DNA from: an uncultured Actinomycetes bacterium
GTDB lineage: Bacteria > Actinomycetota > Actinomycetes > Nanopelagicales > Nanopelagicaceae
DNA length: 58,034 bases
Assembly: GCA_903846075.1 (NCBI GenBank)
Contig: CAIMZW010000125.1
Span: 1-58,034 of the forward strand
Direction: 5' to 3'
In this document: positions 15,916 to 25,647 of the stretch, one piece after another
How the letters are laid out: the number at the start of each line of letters is the position of its first letter
Numbering within the stretch: the first letter of the stretch is position 1
Position numbers and translations under genes: made by a program
Notes under the pieces: generated by a model
Database searches by the model: none
What the model saw: the letters and a program-made list of their open reading frames with translations, nothing else
What the model was told of the DNA's origin: nothing

Positions 15916-17283
15916 ATGAGTGCCTTGCGAAATGAATTCTTTGCACCAGAAGTCTTTTCTTCTGGTTCGGAATTCAATGGCGAGGAATTGGTTATCGCAG
16001 GTTGTTCAGTATCGAAACTTGCGGCCGAATTCGGAACGCCGCTTTTTGTTATAGATGAAAAAGATTTTCGTGACCGGGCAATTGGCTGGAAGAACGCGCT
16101 TGAGAAAAATTTTGCGAATCATGCGGGTTCGGTTTTTTATGCCGCCAAATCATTTCTTTCCATTGAAGTAGCCAAATGGGTTGATCAATCAGGAATAGGT
16201 ATTGATGTGTGCACCGGCGGTGAATTGGCCGTAGCCTTGGCTGCGAATTTTCCTGCAGATCGAATTGAATTGCACGGCAACAATAAATCACTAGAAGAGA
16301 TAACGCGGGCCGTTGAAGTTGGCGTTCGTGCAATTGTTATTGATTCTTTTATTGAGATTGAAAGAGTTGCTCAGATTGCACATGAAAAAGGCGTGACTCA
16401 GAAAGTTCTTCTACGAGTGACTCCTGGCATCGAAGCTCACACTCACGAGTTCATAGCGACTGCCCATGAAGATGTGAAGTTCGGTTTTTCTATTGCGAGT
16501 GGTGCTGCCTGGAGAGCAATGGAAGCGGTTATGACCTATCCATCACTTCGGCTATCTGGGATCCACGCGCATATCGGATCGCAGATATTTGGTATCGAAG
16601 GTTTCGCCCTGGCGGCAGCTCGATTGATTGAACTTCTTGCAAAATATCGGGACCATTTTGATATTCAACTTCCTGAACTGGATGTCGGCGGTGGCTACGG
16701 AATTGCCTACCTTCCCGGTGAAGAGTCGGTAGATCCAATGCAGGTCTTGGGCGAGCTATCCGAGGTGATATCAGCCCAATGTGCGAAGTTTGATCTGCGT
16801 GTGCCTTTAATTTCCATTGAACCTGGCCGAGCCATTGTTGGTCCCACAACGACAACGATTTATTCGGTTGGCACCACAAAGAGTGTGGAGCTAGATGCCG
16901 GGCAAACCAGGAGATATATCTCCGTTGATGGTGGCATGAGCGACAACATTCGAACTGCACTTTATGACGCGCAGTATTACGCGCTTTTGGCTAACCGTCG
17001 TTCGAAGGCTGACTTGGTCTCCACTCGTATTGTTGGAAAACACTGCGAAACCGGAGACATCGTAATTAGAGATATTGGCTTAGCGGTCGATATCGAACCC
17101 GGAGATCTCTTGGCTGTTCCAGCAACTGGCGCATATGGACGAAGTATGGCCAGCAACTACAACCATGTCCCTCGTCCTGCAGTAGTGGCTGTGAAAGATG
17201 GCAAGGCTCGCCTAATTCTGCGCCGTGAAAATTTATCTGACTTGTTGGCTCTCGATGTTGTTGAGCCAGAACGTTCAATCTAG
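15916..17283 (+). CDS. lysA: Diaminopimelate decarboxylase
   Basis: 455 residues from the ATG at 15916; a longer frame exists but would run through argS. PLP-dependent fold III enzyme making L-lysine from meso-diaminopimelate, the last step of the pathway. Visible motifs are VFYAAKSFLS (Schiff-base Lys), the substrate/PLP region SGIHAHIGSQIF, DVGGGYGIAY (phosphate loop) and SIEPGRAIVGP; the C-terminal HCETGDIV motif supplies the catalytic Cys of the partner subunit. The start is two bases after argS stop, implying translational coupling, and hom follows after 12 bases. Confidence 0.97.
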   Translation: MSALRNEFFAPEVFSSGSEFNGEELVIAGCSVSKLAAEFGTPLFVIDEKDFRDRAIGWKNALEKNFANHAGSVFYAAKSFLSIEVAKWVDQSGIGIDVCTGGELAVALAANFPADRIELHGNNKSLEEITRAVEVGVRAIVIDSFIEIERVAQIAHEKGVTQKVLLRVTPGIEAHTHEFIATAHEDVKFGFSIASGAAWRAMEAVMTYPSLRLSGIHAHIGSQIFGIEGFALAAARLIELLAKYRDHFDIQLPELDVGGGYGIAYLPGEESVDPMQVLGELSEVISAQCAKFDLRVPLISIEPGRAIVGPTTTTIYSVGTTKSVELDAGQTRRYISVDGGMSDNIRTALYDAQYYALLANRRSKADLVSTRIVGKHCETGDIVIRDIGLAVDIEPGDLLAVPATGAYGRSMASNYNHVPRPAVVAVKDGKARLILRRENLSDLLALDVVEPERSI

Positions 17284-17295
17284 AAGAATAGGTAA

Positions 17296-18609
17296 ATGAT
17301 GAAAACCGCGCGAAAACTTCGAGTAGGAATGTTGGGCTGCGGTGTTGTCGGCTCTGAGGTAGCGCGCCTGCTTATTGCCAATCAAGATGATCTGGCTGCA
17401 CGATCTGGCGCCGGACTTGAAATGGTCAAAATTTCGGTTCGAAATCTGCAGACCCCTCGCCCTGGAATCGATCCTGAGTTGTTTACTACGGACTCTGATT
17501 CGATCGTGGATGATCCAACTATTGATTTGGTTATTGAGGTCATGGGTGGGATTGAACCTGCGCATCAGTTGATTCTTCGGGCGATGAAAAATGGAAAAGC
17601 AGTTGTAACGGCAAATAAAGCATTGCTGGCGAAATTTGGGGCCGAGTTATTTCACGCTTCCGATGAAGCAGATGTTGATCTCTACTACGAAGCGGCCGTT
17701 GCCGGAGCCATACCGATTCTTCGTCCGCTAGCTGAATCTTTAGTGGGCGACCACGTCGAACGCGTAATGGGAATTATCAACGGAACGACCAATTACATCT
17801 TGACCAAGATGTATGAGACAGGTGCAACTTTTGAGAACGCTCTAAAAGAGGCACAGGCTCTTGGTTACGCCGAAGCCGATCCGACTGCCGACATTGAAAG
17901 TTTTGATGCCGTTGCCAAGGCAGCAATCCTCGCGGGCCTTGCTTTTCATACTCAGGTTACTGATGAAGATGTATATCGTGAGGGCATTACCAAAGTTTCT
18001 GCCGATGACGTCTCCGTTGCAAGTGAAATGGGTTTTGTCATCAAGCTTCTGGCAATTGCAGAGGCCAACGAAGTTCACGGCAGTGATGAGGAAACCATTA
18101 CGGTCCGAGTTCACCCAACATTGATTCCGAAGACTCATCCATTGGCTTCAGTTCGCGAGGCATTTAACGCGGTATTCGTGCAATGCGAATCTGCTGGTGA
18201 GTTGATGTTTTATGGTCGCGGCGCTGGTGGTACTCCGACCGCCTCAGCAATCTTGGGAGACCTTGTTGCCGTCGCGCGAAATCGGATCGAAGGCAGCCTC
18301 GGACCAACCGAGACCGACTATGCAGATCTCGACATCGCGCCAATGGGCGTGACGAAGACTCGGTATTTAATTCGTCTTGAAGTTCTCGATGTTCCCGGCG
18401 TACTCGCATCTGTTGCAGCAACATTTGCAAAGAATGACGTCTCCATTCTGACCGTTCGCCAAGATGGTCGCGGGGCTGATGCTGAACTTATTGTTCTTAC
18501 CCACATTGCAACCGAGTCATCACTTTCTTCAACTGTAAAACAACTAGCTGATCTCGATTCCGTGAAGGATGTCCTGAGCGTAATCCGCGTGGAAGGACTT
18601 TCCTCATGA
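17296..18609 (+). CDS. hom: Homoserine dehydrogenase
   Basis: 437 residues. Reduces aspartate semialdehyde to homoserine for threonine and methionine. Order: NAD(P)-binding domain with [16 protein letters not shown] (about residues 9-25), catalytic domain with [16 protein letters not shown] and [18 protein letters not shown], then a C-terminal ACT domain (about 355-430, [19 protein letters not shown]) expected to sense threonine. A second ATG lies directly after the first, at 17299. Its stop overlaps the thrC start by four bases (ATGA), so hom and thrC are translationally coupled. Confidence 0.97.
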   Translation: MMKTARKLRVGMLGCGVVGSEVARLLIANQDDLAARSGAGLEMVKISVRNLQTPRPGIDPELFTTDSDSIVDDPTIDLVIEVMGGIEPAHQLILRAMKNGKAVVTANKALLAKFGAELFHASDEADVDLYYEAAVAGAIPILRPLAESLVGDHVERVMGIINGTTNYILTKMYETGATFENALKEAQALGYAEADPTADIESFDAVAKAAILAGLAFHTQVTDEDVYREGITKVSADDVSVASEMGFVIKLLAIAEANEVHGSDEETITVRVHPTLIPKTHPLASVREAFNAVFVQCESAGELMFYGRGAGGTPTASAILGDLVAVARNRIEGSLGPTETDYADLDIAPMGVTKTRYLIRLEVLDVPGVLASVAATFAKNDVSILTVRQDGRGADAELIVLTHIATESSLSSTVKQLADLDSVKDVLSVIRVEGLSS

Positions 18610-19682
18610 CCACAGTAATTAAAGGAGCCCATCAATGGCGCGGCGTCATCGAGGAATATCGAGGCCGACTTCCGGTAAGTGATGCCACTCCGATCGTCTC
18701 GCTTCGTGAAGGTGGAACTCCGCTGGTTTACGCATGCGTTTTGAGCGAGATGCTGGATAATGAAATTTGGTTAAAGGTCGAGGGCGCGAATCCAACTGGC
18801 TCGTTCAAAGATCGTGGAATGACGATGGCGATCTCCAAAGCCGCCGAAGATGGTGCCAAGGCCGTTATTTGTGCATCTACTGGTAACACCAGCGCCAGTG
18901 CCGCGGCTTATGCGACGAAAGCTGGAATGACGCCAGTAGTTCTCGTTCCACAGGGCAAAATCGCAATGGGCAAATTGGCGCAGGCAATCGCGCATGGGGC
19001 AACATTGTTGCAAGTAGATGGCAATTTTGATGACTGTCTAACCCTTGCTCGTGATTTGGCTGAAAAATATCCGGTCGCATTGGTGAACTCGGTCAATCCA
19101 TTTCGTATTGAAGGTCAAAAGACTGCATCTTTTGAAGTAGTGGATCTATTAGGAGATGCCCCTGACCTTCATGTACTTCCGGTAGGAAATGCCGGAAACA
19201 TAACGGCCTATTGGAAAGGCTATAAAGAGTATTTCGATGATGGGTTGGCAACTCATCTACCTCAAATGTGGGGATTCCAAGCAGCTGGCTCGGCGCCGAT
19301 TGTTTTGGGTCATGTTGTGACAAATCCCGACACCATTGCCACTGCAATTCGAATTGGAAATCCGGCTTCGTGGAAGCAGGCACTGGATGCTAGAGACTCA
19401 TCGGGTGGGTTGATTGATTCGGTCACAGATGAAGAGATTCTTTCGGCATATCGACTTGTGGCTGCAAAAGAGGGTGTCTTTGTTGAACCTTCTAGCGCAG
19501 CAGGTATTGCCGGATTGATTAAGAAAAAATCGGAAGGCTTGCTTCCCTCAGGAAAAAAGTTTGTTATTACTGTGACTGGAAATGGTCTTAAGGATGTTCA
19601 ATGGGTGCTTGATGGCGCAGGTGCACCAACTTTGATTCCAGTTGATTTAGATCGTGCCGCTGCAGCAATGGGATTGGCTTAA
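18606..19682 (+). CDS. thrC: Threonine synthase
   Basis: 358 residues. PLP-dependent fold II enzyme converting O-phosphohomoserine to threonine. The PLP lysine is in [14 protein letters not shown], the substrate loop is [14 protein letters not shown], and the phosphate-binding glycine loop is [14 protein letters not shown]. It is the shorter actinobacterial/Bacillus type without the long N-terminal extension of the E. coli enzyme. It overlaps hom upstream and is separated from thrB by one base. Confidence 0.97.
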   Translation: MTTVIKGAHQWRGVIEEYRGRLPVSDATPIVSLREGGTPLVYACVLSEMLDNEIWLKVEGANPTGSFKDRGMTMAISKAAEDGAKAVICASTGNTSASAAAYATKAGMTPVVLVPQGKIAMGKLAQAIAHGATLLQVDGNFDDCLTLARDLAEKYPVALVNSVNPFRIEGQKTASFEVVDLLGDAPDLHVLPVGNAGNITAYWKGYKEYFDDGLATHLPQMWGFQAAGSAPIVLGHVVTNPDTIATAIRIGNPASWKQALDARDSSGGLIDSVTDEEILSAYRLVAAKEGVFVEPSSAAGIAGLIKKKSEGLLPSGKKFVITVTGNGLKDVQWVLDGAGAPTLIPVDLDRAAAAMGLA

Positions 19683-19683
19683 C

Positions 19684-20613
19684 ATGGCATCGATGAATCG
19701 CCTCACCTTTCGGGCCAACATGGCGCAAGTTAGCGTTCCTGCAACGAGCGCAAACTTGGGACCAGGTTTTGATTCTTTTGGATTGGCGTTAGAAATTCGC
19801 GATCGCTACGCCGCTCAAATTCTTGATGACAAGACTTTCGATATCGATATTTCTGGTGAAGGCGCTGATGAAATAAAGCGCGATGGAAAAAATCTTGTGA
19901 TTAAAGCAATGATGCGTGGCTTTGATTTTATGGGTGGTAAGCCACAAGGAATTGCACTTCGTGCTCTCAACGCGATTCCCCAAGGACGTGGGTTAGGTTC
20001 CTCCGCCAGCGCCATTGTGGGTGGACTTGCATTGTCCAGATCGCTCGTTCTCTCCGGTGAGGAATATATGAGCGATGAGGACTTAGTTGCACTTGGTACC
20101 GAATTAGAGGGCCACCCCGACAACATTGCGGCAGCTTTTTATGGTGGTGCGACCGTTGCGTGGATGGATAAATCGGAAGGTCAAGCTCGAGGTCGCGCAA
20201 TTTCGATTCCGGTGGATCTCGCAGTCAAAGCAATTGTCTTTATTCCAGAATCTCACCTTGCAACGAGTAAAGCACGCAAGTTGTTACCCGCGAGCATTAC
20301 TCACGAAGACGCAGTGCAAAATTCCGCTCATACAGCTCTCTTGGTTCATGCTCTTTCTCATCGACCTGACTTACTCTTTACGGCGACTGAGGATTTTCTC
20401 CATCAGAAATATCGATCGGATGCCATGCCAAAGTCCCTTGCGCTGATGAATGATCTTCGTTCCCGTTCTATTGCCGCCGTGATATCAGGTGCCGGTCCCT
20501 CAGTACTGGTGCTTCACTCGGGGGATTCTGATTATGTCCAGGCAATTGTTGCCAGTGCTCCGGCATCATTTAAGGCTGTCGAACTAGCCATCGCGACTAA
20601 AGGCGTGATTTAG
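19684..20613 (+). CDS. thrB: Homoserine kinase
   Basis: 309 residues from the ATG at 19684, which follows the thrC stop by one base; another ATG 11 codons in (before AQVSVPATSANLGPG) is an alternative start because the GHMP fold begins there. GHMP kinase motif 1 is VPATSANLGPGFDSFG, the ATP loop is GRGLGSSASAIVGGLALS, and motif 3 is VISGAGPSVLVL. Phosphorylates homoserine, giving the substrate of ThrC next door. Last gene of the amino-acid run; no hairpin terminator is seen before the rho leader. Confidence 0.96.
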   Translation: MASMNRLTFRANMAQVSVPATSANLGPGFDSFGLALEIRDRYAAQILDDKTFDIDISGEGADEIKRDGKNLVIKAMMRGFDFMGGKPQGIALRALNAIPQGRGLGSSASAIVGGLALSRSLVLSGEEYMSDEDLVALGTELEGHPDNIAAAFYGGATVAWMDKSEGQARGRAISIPVDLAVKAIVFIPESHLATSKARKLLPASITHEDAVQNSAHTALLVHALSHRPDLLFTATEDFLHQKYRSDAMPKSLALMNDLRSRSIAAVISGAGPSVLVLHSGDSDYVQAIVASAPASFKAVELAIATKGVI

Positions 20614-20630
20614 GCTTAATTGGTGCCAAA

Positions 20631-20660
20631 TTGCGAACTTTTGGAGTCCTGTGCTAGGTT
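20631..20660 (+). promoter_or_regulatory. Candidate sigma-70-type promoter for rho
   Basis: A TTGCGA at 20631-20636 and TAGGTT at 20655-20660 are separated by 18 bases, with TG three bases before the second box (extended -10). It would give a leader of about 165 bases before rho, in keeping with the long autoregulated rho leaders known in other bacteria. The match is by eye only. Confidence 0.35.
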
Positions 20661-20777
20661 TCTCTCGTCTGGTTCTCACGATCGATAGTGAATTTAGAGA
20701 ATTTAGCGAAATTAGTTAACGGCGACAATTTTCATCAGACAAATTCAACAATAAAAAGTTTCACAATTATTACTCCC

Positions 20778-20798
20778 TTTCACCACTTTCTGGTGAAA
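20778..20798 (+). other. Hairpin in the rho leader
   Basis: TTTCACCA (20778-20785) pairs perfectly with TGGTGAAA (20791-20798) over a five-base loop, 32 bases before the rho ATG. There is no following U-run, so it is not an intrinsic terminator. It may shape the leader through which Rho regulates its own mRNA. The remainder of 20614-20830 is AT-rich and shows no gene. Confidence 0.45.
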
Positions 20799-20830
20799 AT
20801 TAATTAAGAGAAAAGAAGACTCAAAGAACA

Positions 20831-22573
20831 ATGACTTCTACAACAGCAACTCGCCCAAGTAAAGAATCCGGCGAACTCTCCGCAATGCTTTTGCCTGAAT
20901 TACGCAAAGTCGCAGGACAGCTCGGAATCGAAGGGGCAACCAAACTTCAGAAAGCCGCATTAGTCCAGGCGATTAGTGACCTGCAAGCGGCAAACCGAGA
21001 GGCAGCAAAAGCCGAGCGCGAGGCAAGGCGTGCTGAACGTCAAGAGCGCCGAAAAGCACAAAAGAGTGATGCGCCAAAAGCCGAGAAATCAAACGACACC
21101 GGGCGTGACTCGGGTAGCGATGATTCTCAAGATGATGACCAAGATTCCGATTCAACAGATTCCGATTCACGTCGAGATGGTGGAAGTTCTCAAAACTCCA
21201 CTAACGATCGACGCGATCGCACTGACCGTGGTGGCCGAGACGATCGTCGTGACCGCAATGACAGAAATGATCGTAATGATCGCAATGACCGAGGTCCTCG
21301 AGATGATCGACGAGATCGCAATGATCGTAACGATCGTGGTGGTCGAGATGATCGCAATGATCGTGGCCGTCATCGTGATCGCGGTAACCGCGATGAACGA
21401 GAGATTCAAATTTCAGAAGATGACGTTCTGCTTCCAGTAGGTGGCTTACTCGACATCTTGGAAAATTATGCATTTATTCGCACCGGGGGATACCTCGCTA
21501 GCAATAACGATGTCTATGTTTCGTTGCAACAAGTACGTCGGTACGGATTGCGAAAAGGTGACGTCGTCACTGGAGTAGTTCGTCAGCCTCGCGAGGGTGA
21601 GCGCAAAGAGAAGTTCAATGCCTTGGTACGCGTCGAATCCGTCAATGGTATGGATCCCGAGAGCGCCAAAGATCGCGTCGATTTCTCCAAACTCGTTCCA
21701 CTCTATCCGCAAGATCGTTTGCGCTTGGAAACCGAACCAAACATTCTCACAACCCGAGTAATCGATCTGATCGCACCGATTGGTAAAGGCCAACGCGGTT
21801 TGATTGTTTCTCCACCAAAGGCCGGTAAAACCATGGTCTTGCAGTCCATTGCAAACGCCATCACAACAAACAACCCAGAGTGCCACTTGATGGTCGTTCT
21901 CGTTGACGAACGTCCTGAAGAAGTCACCGACATGCAACGATCAGTTAAAGGTGAAGTAATCGCTTCAACCTTTGATCGTCCAGCCGATGACCACACTTCC
22001 GTTGCCGAGCTTGCTATCGAGCGCGCGAAGCGTTTGGTCGAACTCGGTCATGATGTTGTGGTTTTACTGGACTCCATCACTCGTCTAGGTCGCGCTTACA
22101 ACATTGCCGCCCCTGCCAGCGGTCGAATCCTCTCCGGTGGTGTCGACTCCGCTGCGCTCTATCCACCAAAGAAGTTCTTTGGTGCTGCGCGAAATATTGA
22201 AAATGGTGGTTCGCTAACTATTTTGGCAACTGCGCTGGTTGAAACTGGCTCCAAGATGGATGAAGTTATCTTCGAAGAGTTCAAGGGAACTGGAAATATG
22301 GAGTTGAAGCTTGATCGCAAACTTGCCGACAAGCGCATCTTCCCAGCCGTCGATGTCGATGCTTCAGGTACTCGAAAAGAAGAGATTCTTATGGGAACCG
22401 AAGAGTTGAACATTGTCTGGCGCCTTCGTCGAGTTTTGCACGCTCTTGAGCCACAGCAGGCGCTGGAACTCTTGCTCGACAAGATGAAGGGAACTAAGTC
22501 CAACGTGGAATTCTTGATGCAAATCCAGAAAACCGTGATTGCAGACAGCTCTAATAACTCCAAGAACGGCTAA
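20831..22573 (+). CDS. rho: Transcription termination factor Rho with Asp/Arg/Asn-rich insertion
   Basis: 580 residues, against about 420 for E. coli Rho. Hexameric RNA-dependent ATPase that ends transcription. Order: N-terminal Rho_N helix domain ([21 protein letters not shown], about residues 20-50); a charged low-complexity insertion (about 55-190) first Lys/Asp-rich, then RNDR/RDDR repeats; the RNA-binding OLD-like domain ([15 protein letters not shown] onward); and the ATPase domain with SPPKAGKT (about 326-333), [13 protein letters not shown] and the Q/R loops ([15 protein letters not shown]). Actinobacterial Rho proteins commonly carry such insertions, thought to add RNA contacts on GC-rich transcripts. 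The ribosome site is weak. Confidence 0.98.
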   Translation: MTSTTATRPSKESGELSAMLLPELRKVAGQLGIEGATKLQKAALVQAISDLQAANREAAKAEREARRAERQERRKAQKSDAPKAEKSNDTGRDSGSDDSQDDDQDSDSTDSDSRRDGGSSQNSTNDRRDRTDRGGRDDRRDRNDRNDRNDRNDRGPRDDRRDRNDRNDRGGRDDRNDRGRHRDRGNRDEREIQISEDDVLLPVGGLLDILENYAFIRTGGYLASNNDVYVSLQQVRRYGLRKGDVVTGVVRQPREGERKEKFNALVRVESVNGMDPESAKDRVDFSKLVPLYPQDRLRLETEPNILTTRVIDLIAPIGKGQRGLIVSPPKAGKTMVLQSIANAITTNNPECHLMVVLVDERPEEVTDMQRSVKGEVIASTFDRPADDHTSVAELAIERAKRLVELGHDVVVLLDSITRLGRAYNIAAPASGRILSGGVDSAALYPPKKFFGAARNIENGGSLTILATALVETGSKMDEVIFEEFKGTGNMELKLDRKLADKRIFPAVDVDASGTRKEEILMGTEELNIVWRLRRVLHALEPQQALELLLDKMKGTKSNVEFLMQIQKTVIADSSNNSKNG

Positions 22574-22660
22574 TTTTCTCGATTTTGGCCCCATCAGGCT
22601 AAGATTCAGGTTCGCGCTGGTTCACGGTTCGCCCGACCCAGCACTACAAAGGAGATAAAA

Positions 22661-22879
22661 ATGAAGTCCGACATCCACCCAAATTATGTCGAGACCACAG
22701 TTACCTGTGGTTGTGGCGAAGTTTTCACCACCCGCTCGACTAAGCCATCAGGCTCAATTTATGTTGAAGTCTGTTCTGTCTGCCATCCGTTCTACACCGG
22801 CAAGCAACGAATCCTCGATACTGGTGGACGTGTTGCTAAGTTCGAAGAGCGTTTCGGCAAGGCCAAAATCACCAAATAG
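22661..22879 (+). CDS. rpmE: 50S ribosomal protein L31 (zinc-binding form)
   Basis: 72 residues with AAGGAG before the ATG. Begins MKSDIHPNY, the standard L31 opening, and carries the four-cysteine zinc site of the C+ form (CGCG near residue 16 and [10 protein letters not shown] near 38). The rho-rpmE-prfA order is conserved in actinobacteria. A strong terminator follows. Confidence 0.98.
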   Translation: MKSDIHPNYVETTVTCGCGEVFTTRSTKPSGSIYVEVCSVCHPFYTGKQRILDTGGRVAKFEERFGKAKITK

Positions 22880-22888
22880 CTTTTTTAC

Positions 22889-22937
22889 AAAGACCGCTCT
22901 TGCCTGCCTTCCGAGGTGGCGAAAGCGGTCTTTTTTT
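22889..22937 (+). terminator. Rho-independent terminator after rpmE
   Basis: AAAGACCGCT (22889-22898) pairs with AGCGGTCTTT (22924-22933), followed by T-rich sequence to 22937. It should end the rho-rpmE transcript, so prfA onward would need another promoter or read-through. Confidence 0.88.
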
Positions 22938-22978
22938 ATCCATGGGTTTTTCGGGTATCAGGGTTAGGGGAGTAGGAA

Positions 22979-24082
22979 ATGGCAAGCAACGAGCAGTCTT
23001 CCTCTGACCGCTTTGCATCGGTCAATGATCTCTTGGCTGAATATGTAGAACTCGAGAAGGAACTCGCCGATCCATCGATTCACAGTGATGCCGGAAAAGC
23101 TAGACGTCTAGGAAAACGCTACGCCCAATTAGGTCCTGTTATCGGCGGCTATCGCGCTTGGAAAAATGCCGAGGATGATTTGGCCGCTGGAAAAGAATTA
23201 GCTGAAGTTGATCCGGATTTCGCATCAGAAATTTCCGCTCTTGAATTGACTGCCACGCAGGCGGCAGAGAACTTGGAAGAGCTTCTCTTGCCACGCGATC
23301 CCAATGATGATCGCGATGTGATTCTAGAAATCAAGGCCGGTGCCGGTGGCGATGAATCGGCTCTCTTTGCTGGCGACTTATTGCGAATGTATATGCGCTA
23401 TGCCGAAAAGCATGGTTGGAAAACTGAAATTATTGATGCAACCGAATCTGACCTTGGTGGTTACAAAGATATTTCGATGGCAGTAAAAACCAAAGGCGTC
23501 GCGGAACCTGGAAAGACTCCCTATGCCAGATTGAAATTTGAAGGTGGAGTACACCGAGTTCAACGTGTTCCAGAAACTGAATCCCAAGGTCGAATTCATA
23601 CCTCTGCTGCCGGTGTGCTGGTCCTTCCAGAAGCCGAAGAGGTAGATGTCGATATCAATATGAATGATTTGAGAATCGATGTTTTTCGTTCCAGCGGCCC
23701 TGGTGGTCAGAGTGTTAACACCACTGACTCTGCCGTTCGAATTACCCACGTTCCGACCGGAATTGTCGTTTCGTGTCAGAACGAGAAGAGCCAACTTCAA
23801 AACAAGGAATCAGCCCTTCGAATTTTGCGCGCTCGGATGCTGGCGGCGGCACAAGAAGAGCAGGATCGAATTGCCATGGCCGAACGAAAGAGCCAAGTTC
23901 GAACTGTCGATCGAAGCGAACGAATTCGCACCTATAACTTTCCAGAAAATCGTCTCAGCGATCACCGGGTAAATTTCAAAGCGAACAATCTTGATGCCGT
24001 GCTCAATGGCGAACTTGATCCAGTAATCGACGCCTTGCTCGATGCAGATAAGGCAGCCAAGCTCTCCTCCACCGAGCACTAA
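22979..24082 (+). CDS. prfA: Peptide chain release factor 1
   Basis: 367 residues. Recognises UAA and UAG stop codons and triggers peptide release. The GGQ motif is in [20 protein letters not shown], preceded by the PCRF domain with [18 protein letters not shown]. The expected release-factor-1 tripeptide region lies near [19 protein letters not shown]. The last A of its stop TAA (24080-24082) is the first base of the prmC ATG, matching functional linkage since PrmC methylates the Gln of GGQ. Confidence 0.98.
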   Translation: MASNEQSSSDRFASVNDLLAEYVELEKELADPSIHSDAGKARRLGKRYAQLGPVIGGYRAWKNAEDDLAAGKELAEVDPDFASEISALELTATQAAENLEELLLPRDPNDDRDVILEIKAGAGGDESALFAGDLLRMYMRYAEKHGWKTEIIDATESDLGGYKDISMAVKTKGVAEPGKTPYARLKFEGGVHRVQRVPETESQGRIHTSAAGVLVLPEAEEVDVDINMNDLRIDVFRSSGPGGQSVNTTDSAVRITHVPTGIVVSCQNEKSQLQNKESALRILRARMLAAAQEEQDRIAMAERKSQVRTVDRSERIRTYNFPENRLSDHRVNFKANNLDAVLNGELDPVIDALLDADKAAKLSSTEH

Positions 24083-24924
24083 TGTTGCGAGAACTCCTTC
24101 GTTGGGGCAAGGCTGAACTTTCCAGTTTTCCAAGTGGATCTACTGATGCGGAAATCTTGCTCAGCTTCGTTCTTGGAATCACCAGAACTCAATTGCACTC
24201 TCAATCCATCACTCTCGATGAAGTGGAGCAACTTCGAGTGGCCGATGAATTTCGCGATTCGATCGAGGCTCGAAAGAGTGGGAAACCAGTCCAATACATA
24301 ACCGGTGAGGCGCCGTTTCGATATTTAGTTTTTGATGTCGGGCCGGGTGTTTTAATCCCAAGACCTGAAACTGAAATTTTGGTTGACGAAGTTCTTCATC
24401 AATTACAGAAATTTGATGACCCGATTTCGATTGTTGACTTAGGTTCTGGAAGCGGGGCGATTGCGATCTCTCTGATATCCGAGACGGCTGGCAAACGAGA
24501 AGTACATGCGATAGCAGTGGAAAAATCACCCGAAGCCTTGACTTGGCTTCATCAAAATATCGCAAAGTTTGATCTGCCAATTCGCGTCATTGAAGCCGAT
24601 GTCGCCACGGCGCTTGAGGGAATCAAGTGCGATGTTGTCGTAGCTAATCCACCGTATATTCCTGATGAAGAAACTCTCCCCTCTGATGTTGCGGATTTTG
24701 AACCAACGATCGCACTTCGTGGTGGAGTAAATGGAATGGATACTCCTCGCGCCTTTATCTCTGCGGCGGTTCGGTTGCTTAAGCCAGGAGGTCTACTGGC
24801 ACTGGAACATCATGAAGTTCAGGAAGTAGCCATTAGGGAAGAACTTTCTGAAAATTTTCAAGAGATTAAAATCCATTACGATTTGAGTGACAGACCGCGT
24901 TTCACTACCGCTTTCAAAATTTAA
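24082..24924 (+). CDS. prmC: Release factor glutamine methyltransferase
   Basis: 280 residues. N5-methylates the Gln of the release-factor GGQ motif using SAM. Visible: N-terminal helical domain, GVLIPRPETEILVDEVL, SAM-binding IVDLGSGSGAIAISLI and the catalytic NPPY motif in VVANPPYIPDEE. One-base overlap with prfA. Confidence 0.97.
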   Translation: MLRELLRWGKAELSSFPSGSTDAEILLSFVLGITRTQLHSQSITLDEVEQLRVADEFRDSIEARKSGKPVQYITGEAPFRYLVFDVGPGVLIPRPETEILVDEVLHQLQKFDDPISIVDLGSGSGAIAISLISETAGKREVHAIAVEKSPEALTWLHQNIAKFDLPIRVIEADVATALEGIKCDVVVANPPYIPDEETLPSDVADFEPTIALRGGVNGMDTPRAFISAAVRLLKPGGLLALEHHEVQEVAIREELSENFQEIKIHYDLSDRPRFTTAFKI

Positions 24925-24947
24925 TTAGTTATCGGAGGGAGTGGGCA

Positions 24948-25616
24948 ATGCCGGAAGTTTTTGAAATCAATCTTCTCGACTCCAAGGGAATAGATAATGC
25001 GCGCGAAGTAGTTTTGGACTCCTTGCGACGTGGCGAAATAATTGTTGCGGCGATCGAGCATGCCTATGTCTTTGCTTGCGATGCATTCGATCGTGATGCG
25101 GTAAAACGACTGCACACGCTTCGGGCTGATGATTACGGTGTTGCCAGTCAAGTAATGATCGGTAAAACTCAAACGTTGCAAGGAATAGCACAAAATGTGA
25201 CCCCAGAAGTCAAACTCTTGGTGGAGAACTTTTGGCCTGGTTTGCTCACTCTGCATGTACAGCCTCATCAAGGTCTGAGCTGGGACCTTGGCGATGGCGG
25301 GGACTTAAATGAATTTGCCGTCCGAATTCCCAAGCGGGATTTCTTTCTCTCCGTTTTGGAAAAGAGTGGACCGCTGGCGGTCTCCAGCGCCGCTCTTGCT
25401 GGCCGGCCTCCCATTGTGGACATTGGATTTATCGCGGCTTTGGACTCAGAAATTGGGGTCTACGCGGAAGAGGGCATTTTGGAGCCTGGCCTGGCCTCAA
25501 CGGTCATCCGCCAGAAGAAGAACGGCGCCGACTTCGGGCTGGAACTGGTTCGCGAAGGCTCGATCACCTTGGCACAATTGCAGGAGATCGTGCCGACCCT
25601 TTCCAAAGAAGAGTAA
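24948..25616 (+). CDS. Degenerate Sua5/YrdC/TsaC-like protein
   Basis: 222 residues, ATG after GGAGGGAG. Position (prmC, then this gene, then glyA and wecA) is where actinobacteria carry sua5, whose product makes threonylcarbamoyl-AMP for the t6A modification of tRNA. The fold is recognisable (VENFWPGLLTLHVQP, NEFAVRIPKRDF, SGPLAVSSAALAGRPP), but key signatures are altered: the usual YPTET-type motif reads VAAIEHAYVFA, the KxR motif reads TLRADD, and the S(T)SAN motif reads SSAAL. It may be inactive or have changed function; a canonical TsaC would have to be elsewhere, since t6A is nearly universal. Fold assignment is good, function is not. Confidence 0.72.
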   Translation: MPEVFEINLLDSKGIDNAREVVLDSLRRGEIIVAAIEHAYVFACDAFDRDAVKRLHTLRADDYGVASQVMIGKTQTLQGIAQNVTPEVKLLVENFWPGLLTLHVQPHQGLSWDLGDGGDLNEFAVRIPKRDFFLSVLEKSGPLAVSSAALAGRPPIVDIGFIAALDSEIGVYAEEGILEPGLASTVIRQKKNGADFGLELVREGSITLAQLQEIVPTLSKEE

Positions 25617-25647
25617 TCCTGCGCCCCTGACCGCTTAGGCTTACCCC

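Noticed and set aside
16529-16960. 143-residue antisense gene within lysA
   Set aside because: It lies wholly opposite a clear lysA gene, has no ribosome site and its composition (His/Gln/Arg/Ser-rich) is typical of antisense translation.
21205-21395. CRISPR-like array
   Set aside because: The repeats are irregular, in frame and code for the RNDR/RDDR low-complexity insertion of Rho; there are no spacers.
21446-21937. 163-residue antisense gene within rho
   Set aside because: Entirely opposite conserved Rho domains, with no recognisable motif.
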